NCBI GenBank assembly: GCA_040394475.1
Contig: JBEBSD010000097.1
Coordinates: 1 to 20,648, forward strand
DNA: 20,648 nucleotides
Reading direction: 5' to 3'
DNA from: JBEBSD01 sp040394475
GTDB lineage: Bacteria > Bacteroidota > Bacteroidia > Cytophagales > Spirosomataceae
Shown here in pieces: positions 16,679 to 20,648 of the stretch (position 1 is the stretch's first letter; each line of letters begins with the position of its first letter). A model generated the notes under the pieces. The model did no database searches and was not told the origin of the DNA. It saw nothing but the letters and a program-made list of their open reading frames with translations. Position numbers and translations under genes: made by a program.

Positions 16679-18559
16679 TCAAACGGGAAATGTCATTGTT
16701 ACGGTGGTGCCGCCAGGTATCGTTGAGGCTATGGTGGTGTTTCCTTTTAGTTCAAGGGCCCTGTTTTGCATATTCTTAAGGCCATTTCCCTTTTTTACGC
16801 TTGCATCCTCAAATCCGGTACCATTGTCGACAATCTTCATTTGCAATTGTTTGCCTGTTTGGTTAAGTGACACCGTAATTTTTGTAGCTGAAGCATACTT
16901 TGCCGCATTGTTCACCGCCTCTTTAAAAACCAGGTATACTGCTTTGCGTTGTGTCATAGTTAATTGGTGCAAAACAGATTCGTCTACGCTATAGGAAGGT
17001 TCCATGTTTGTGCTTTCACATATAGCGGTAAGGAAATACTTCATTCGTTCGGAAAGGCTTTGATCTTCCGGGTTCATGTGCTGAATCATCCATACGATGT
17101 CACTCATTTTATCCATCGTTTCTTTGGAATACGTATTTACTTTTTTTAGAATATCTTTGTGATCCGGGGCCCCTTTTTTTCCGGATGACGCCATTCCGCT
17201 TAGCATATGGATGCTGCTGAGAGAACTGCCCACTTCATCATGGAGGTCACTTGCAATTTCATTTCGCAACTGCAGCTCTTTCATACGTTGTTTTAACCGC
17301 TGGCGATTAATCAACAAGAATATGGCAGCAATAGCCAATAATGCCATTAACAACGAGCCTGCAATCAGTATCCGATGTCTCGACAGATTTTGTTCCTGTA
17401 TCATTTTATCCTTGGTAAGCAGCGCTATTTCATTGTTCTTTTCTTCCACCCGTAGAGAAGTCTGCAAAAAGGCAATTTCCTCGTCGTATTTTTTCTTTAG
17501 TAAGGAGTCATTCAGCGCGCTGCCCGTTTTGTAGAAATAGCTTGCATCTTTATAGTTGCCATTGGCGGCATAGGCGTCCGCAAGCAGGATGGCGGCATCG
17601 CTCTGCTCTTCAAGCAACCCATTACTACCGTTCATCGTAAAGGCCTTTATACCGGCATCAATGGCTTCTTTATAGTGCCGTCGGTTCAGGAAGGAAATGG
17701 CAAAATTGTAATAGGCATCTGCTTGCTGCACTTCGTTTTCTCCGTCTATTGCATGTTGTAAGGCCAGCTTTGCACTTGCTTCGGCTTTTTCGTAGTTTTG
17801 GGTATAGTTGTACAGGCTGCTGATGTTGCTGTAGTACATACTGAGGTTGACAATATCGCCTGCCTTATTGGCAAATTCAATGGCCTGATGATAGTTCGTC
17901 AATGCGCTGTCGTGCAGCCCGGTTCGTTTATAAATATTTCCAAGGTTATTTAATATAATGGCATACATCCTGTAATTAGCATCTTCCTGATACAGTTTCG
18001 AAGCCCGCTCGTAGTATTCCTCACTCTCTGTGTACTTATCCTGGCTGTAATAAACCGTGCCGATCGTTTGATAAATTCTTGCCCGGCGGTCGTTGTTGTT
18101 GGCAAGTTCGGCATAGTCCAGCGCCTTTTCGCAATCCATCAGCGACTGCTTCAGATTGCGCAGCTGCAAATAGGCATCCGCACGGTTAAGGTAAGCCAAA
18201 GCGAGGCGATTCGGCTCATTTACTTTCTCTGCCCAGACAATTGCAGAATCGGTATAGGTAATAAAGGAGTCAATCCTGGAAGCTGCATTAAATACGACTG
18301 CCAAATTGAGGTAACAGCCGGCGACCCCTTTATCATATCCGATTTTGCGTCCAAGCGCAATACCTGCCTTTGCATGTTCGAGCGCTCTTGCGGGATCGCT
18401 GTTCAGAAGTGTGCCGGCCAGCATCCGGTACAGGTTTACTTTAGTGGTGTCGTGGCGGGCTTTTCTTAATTCGCTCTCTAAAGAATCTACGGAAAGGCTT
18501 TGGGCACGCATTTGTCCAAATGCGACGAATAACAGGACAAAGGCTACACGGAATATCAT
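16679..18559 (-). CDS. TPR-containing sensor histidine kinase (HisKA_3 / NarX-DegS type)
   Basis: A 626-residue membrane kinase. Residues 1-19 form a signal peptide (cleavage near MRA-Q). Residues about 35-350 are tandem tetratricopeptide repeats in the periplasm (for example ALAYLNRADAYLQL, AIILNNLGNIYKRTGLHDSA), used for protein or ligand sensing. A coiled segment about 352-392 leads to a single membrane helix at about 397-417. The dimerisation domain has the HisKA_3 motif SDLHDEVGSSLSSI (phospho-acceptor His440). The ATPase domain shows FKEAVNNAAKYA (546-557), DNGTGF (578-583) and GNGLKNM (591-597), so all key motifs are intact. This kinase type works with LuxR-type response regulators, and one is encoded divergently just across a 136-nt gap, making a likely cognate pair. 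The signal it senses is unknown. Confidence 0.92.
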   Translation of the reverse strand: MIFRVAFVLLFVAFGQMRAQSLSVDSLESELRKARHDTTKVNLYRMLAGTLLNSDPARALEHAKAGIALGRKIGYDKGVAGCYLNLAVVFNAASRIDSFITYTDSAIVWAEKVNEPNRLALAYLNRADAYLQLRNLKQSLMDCEKALDYAELANNNDRRARIYQTIGTVYYSQDKYTESEEYYERASKLYQEDANYRMYAIILNNLGNIYKRTGLHDSALTNYHQAIEFANKAGDIVNLSMYYSNISSLYNYTQNYEKAEASAKLALQHAIDGENEVQQADAYYNFAISFLNRRHYKEAIDAGIKAFTMNGSNGLLEEQSDAAILLADAYAANGNYKDASYFYKTGSALNDSLLKKKYDEEIAFLQTSLRVEEKNNEIALLTKDKMIQEQNLSRHRILIAGSLLMALLAIAAIFLLINRQRLKQRMKELQLRNEIASDLHDEVGSSLSSIHMLSGMASSGKKGAPDHKDILKKVNTYSKETMDKMSDIVWMIQHMNPEDQSLSERMKYFLTAICESTNMEPSYSVDESVLHQLTMTQRKAVYLVFKEAVNNAAKYASATKITVSLNQTGKQLQMKIVDNGTGFEDASVKKGNGLKNMQNRALELKGNTTIASTIPGGTTVTMTFPV

Positions 18560-18628
18560 TTACCAATATTATGAATAAGTCAATTGCATACTACCCACCA
18601 TTAAAATCTTCCTGCTACGGCCAAGCCG

Positions 18629-18646
18629 GTACCGAAAATTCGGTAC
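18629..18646. promoter_or_regulatory. Perfect inverted repeat, candidate operator between kinase and regulator genes
   Basis: GTACCGAA-AA-TTCGGTAC is an exact 8-bp inverted repeat with a 2-nt centre, 70 nt upstream of the kinase start and 50 nt upstream of the regulator start. A symmetric site of 18 bp suits a dimeric LuxR-type regulator such as the one encoded next to it. No T run follows, so a terminator is unlikely. Confidence 0.5.
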
Positions 18647-18695
18647 TTGAAATCTATTCACAATTCTTCATCTTTACAAAAAAAAGACGATCACT

Positions 18696-19340
18696 TTGAT
18701 AAGAGTTATTCTTTTTGAGGACAACAGGCACCTGAGAGAAACCTTCGAGTTACTATTGAACAGTAGCGAAGGGATGATTTGTGCAGGCGCTTTTCCAAAT
18801 GTGGATGATATTATCGAAGTGCTGCAAAATATACCTTCTGATATCATCCTAATGGATATCGAGATGCCCGGCATGAATGGTATTGACGCGACCCGGTTGG
18901 TAAAGCAACATGATCCTGATTGTAAAATTTTGATACAAACGGTTTTTTCAAACGACGATTATATTTTCAAAGCGATATGTGCCGGCGCTTCCGGCTACAT
19001 CCTGAAATCCACTTCGCCCGACGGCTATTTGCAGGCGATAAGAGATGTTGTGGCGGGCCATTCCTCTATTTCTCCCGGCATTGCCAGCAGGGTACTGGAA
19101 CTATTCAGAGTGAACATTACGGATCCGGCTACTCCCAACAAGTATGCGCTTACGACACAGGAAAAAAAAATACTGCAATTGCTCGCTGACGGCCTTAGCT
19201 ATAAAATGATTGCCGCTGAATCGCATATTACTTTTCAAACCGTCAAGACGCACATAAAGAACATCTATACCAAACTGCACGTCAACTCAGGTACTGAAGC
19301 AGTAGCGCTGGCACTGCGAAAAGGAATTGTTGACCGGTAA
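18696..19340 (+). CDS. NarL/FixJ-type response regulator (REC plus LuxR helix-turn-helix)
   Basis: A 214-residue cytoplasmic transcription factor. The receiver domain (1-122) has the acidic pair Glu8/Asp9, phospho-acceptor Asp54 in LMDIEMPGMNG, Thr82 and Lys104, so it can be phosphorylated normally. The output domain (150-210) is a LuxR-type helix-turn-helix (LTTQEKKILQLLADGLSYKM, then TFQTVKTHIKNIYTKL). The best start is a TTG at 18696 giving MIRVILFEDN; the frame is open further upstream but has no ATG near it. It is divergent from the TPR histidine kinase, its likely partner. A hairpin follows the gene. Targets are unknown; autoregulation through the inverted repeat at 18629-18646 is plausible. 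Confidence 0.92.
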   Translation: MIRVILFEDNRHLRETFELLLNSSEGMICAGAFPNVDDIIEVLQNIPSDIILMDIEMPGMNGIDATRLVKQHDPDCKILIQTVFSNDDYIFKAICAGASGYILKSTSPDGYLQAIRDVVAGHSSISPGIASRVLELFRVNITDPATPNKYALTTQEKKILQLLADGLSYKMIAAESHITFQTVKTHIKNIYTKLHVNSGTEAVALALRKGIVDR

Positions 19341-19408
19341 CCCGCTTTTTAAATCCTTCCCCGGAACTGCACAGGAAATCAGTGTTATGTCAACGATGGC
19401 TTTGTCGT

Positions 19409-19435
19409 ATTTCAGGCTGTCAGCCTGAAATTTTA
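19409..19435 (+). terminator. Intrinsic terminator after the response regulator
   Basis: Arms ATTTCAGGCT (19409-19418) and AGCCTGAAAT (19422-19431) pair perfectly around a 3-nt loop. A T run follows (19431-19434). It begins 69 nt after the stop codon. Confidence 0.7.
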
Positions 19436-19528
19436 TGCCCGACACACTTAGCCTTTAACTGGTATAGCCCACAGATTTTTCTGCCTGTTTTTAACAAAGC
19501 AGCGCCTATTTCTCCCCCATTTTCGGGA

Positions 19529-19559
19529 TTGCGTACGCCTTGATTCAACACTAAATTTG
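19529..19559 (+). promoter_or_regulatory. Bacteroidota-type promoter for the beta-helix gene
   Basis: TTG at 19529-19531 and TAAATTTG at 19552-19559 are separated by 20 nt, matching the -33 / -7 (TAnnTTTG) consensus of this phylum. Transcription would begin near 19566, giving a leader of about 87 nt before the ATG at 19653. Confidence 0.5.
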
Positions 19560-19652
19560 TTTGAGTAAATCAATCGCCACTATACGATAGTCGTGGTTGG
19601 CAGCATACTAAATCAAAAATGACAATCAGTTAATTCAAAAAAATCAACACTT

Positions 19653-20648
19653 ATGAAAAAGATGATCCTAGTTTTGATCCATGCCATTTTTTTAGCAACA
19701 CTATAGTGCAGGCGAAAATCTGGCGGGTAAACAACAACCCGGGTGTTAACGCCGACTTTGCAAACTTCGTTACCGCCGTTAACGACGCCTCCGTCATGGC
19801 CGGCGATACCCTTCATCTTGAACCGAGTCCGACTGCCTACGCTTCGCATACCTCCTTCAATAAGCGTCTGGTGGTTTTGGGGGTGGGGTACTTCCTCGAC
19901 CCGGCTGTAACGGCCGAGCCGGCCAACCCGGGGTTACAGGCCACCATACATTCCAGCAGGATCTCCGGCACTTTCGGCATTTTTGCGGGCGCCTCCGGTA
20001 GTGTCTTCTCCGGTTTGAGATTTGATGCTTTTAATTTTGGTGTTGCGACGATAAGCGAGATTCGTTTTGAACGGTGCCATTTTGGCGGTACGATGACTTT
20101 GCCAAATGGGTCTTATTCCAATATCTCAATACGTCAGTGTTACTTCGGTGGCACAGGCGCTTCTATCAACGCTACCACCGCGAATACGCTCAGCGACTTC
20201 GTATGCGAAAATTCTATTTTCAACAGTGTGAACGCACAGGTAACCCTTACGGGCCTGACGGGGAGCGGCAATATTTTCCGCAATAATTCCTTTTTTTCTG
20301 CCAACCGGCTGCCCCTAATCAGTAATTGCTACGTTGCCAATACTATCTTTCATAGAAGGGACACTCCCGGAGCAGACGCTGCGTTTGTCAACTGTACTGT
20401 TAAGAATAACCTTTTTTCGAACAATCAGTCGCTGCCGGAAACAGCTTCAAACAATGAGATCAATGTCAACATGAGCAACGTATTTGTCGGCGGAACCGGT
20501 AGTCTCGACGGCAGGTTTGCATTGAAAACCGATAATCCGGAAACCAATCCTGCCATTGGCGGAGGCCTCACGGTGGGAGGTGTTGTAAGTCCTGACTGCG
20601 GCGCTTTCGGTGGCCCGGTACCCTACCGGCTATCCGGAATTCCGGCCA
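19653..20648 (+). CDS. Secreted parallel beta-helix protein, 3' partial, with apparent frameshift in the signal peptide
   Basis: The ATG at 19653 opens a clear signal peptide (MKKMILVLIHAIF), but that frame stops at a TAG at 19704-19706. The long downstream frame (from about 19694 to the window end, no stop) encodes QAKIWRVNNNPGVNADFANF and then many short strand-turn repeats rich in Asn, Ser and Gly (for example SGLRFDAFNFGV, ENSIFNSVNAQV, VKNNLFSNNQ), typical of right-handed beta-helix, pectate-lyase-like surface proteins. It ends at the window edge in PYRLSGIPA, which in relatives precedes a C-terminal region. The two frames join into one clean signal peptide ending in VQA-K if the T7 tract at 19687-19693 had one more T. 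The alternative start is a GTG at 19706, which would leave no export signal. The 3' end lies outside the window. Enzymatic role not established. Confidence 0.75.

Larger units (their letters stand above)
19341..19652. other. 312-nt intergenic region holding a terminator and a promoter
   Basis: Contains the hairpin ending the response regulator unit and a good Bacteroidota promoter for the beta-helix gene. Nothing coding is seen. Confidence 0.6.

Noticed and set aside
16600..16680. Possible terminator hairpin between the convergent receptor and kinase genes (ACAACCCG / CGGGTTTGT)
   Set aside because: The arms are short, mismatched and partly inside the end of the kinase gene; not a convincing stem.

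Overview
This 20.6-kb window looks like a chromosomal segment of a Bacteroidota bacterium, probably of the Cytophagales/Chitinophagales type. The reasons are: two proteins with C-terminal type IX secretion (T9SS, Por) sorting domains; a TonB-dependent receptor paired with a DUF4249 lipoprotein; a hybrid two-component system (HTCS) regulator carrying its own AraC domain; Bacteroidota-style promoter motifs (TAnnTTTG) instead of strong Shine-Dalgarno sites; and an IS66 fossil of the Bacteroidota kind. The genus cannot be fixed from the sequence alone.

Layout. (1) 54-6335 (+): a giant surface protein with four tandem units of about 425 residues (LamG-like domain plus a conserved 'LAIKYG / VWDA / AGI..DD / QKQS' segment), then an FN3-like module and a T9SS signal; its 5' end looks out of frame or cut off. 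A hairpin follows. (2) 6860-8758 (+): a shortened HTCS regulator whose periplasmic sensor seems to have been excised. (3) 8898-11186 (-): a second T9SS cargo protein, convergent with the regulator and sharing a bidirectional terminator with it. (4) 11766-12465 (-): a heavily deleted IS66 element with tnpB and tnpC remnants. (5) 12943-16254 (+): a DUF4249 lipoprotein and a TonB-dependent receptor, probably one operon. (6) 16679-18559 (-) and 18696-19340 (+): a divergent TPR histidine kinase / NarL-type response regulator pair, with a perfect inverted repeat between the genes. (7) 19653-20648 (+): the start of a secreted parallel beta-helix protein that runs out of the window and has a one-base frameshift at a T7 tract in its signal peptide.

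Taken together this is a cell-envelope and surface-protein region with two signal-transduction modules. The secreted proteins (1, 3, 7) would leave through Sec, and 1 and 3 then through T9SS, whose machinery is not encoded here. The receptor/lipoprotein pair is an outer-membrane uptake or binding unit of unknown substrate. I found no clear new multi-gene system. The observations most worth following are the sensor-less HTCS, the two frame breaks in signal-peptide regions, the candidate operator between kinase and regulator, and the near-constant 424/425/426-residue repeat spacing. There are no tRNA, rRNA or CRISPR features that I can support.
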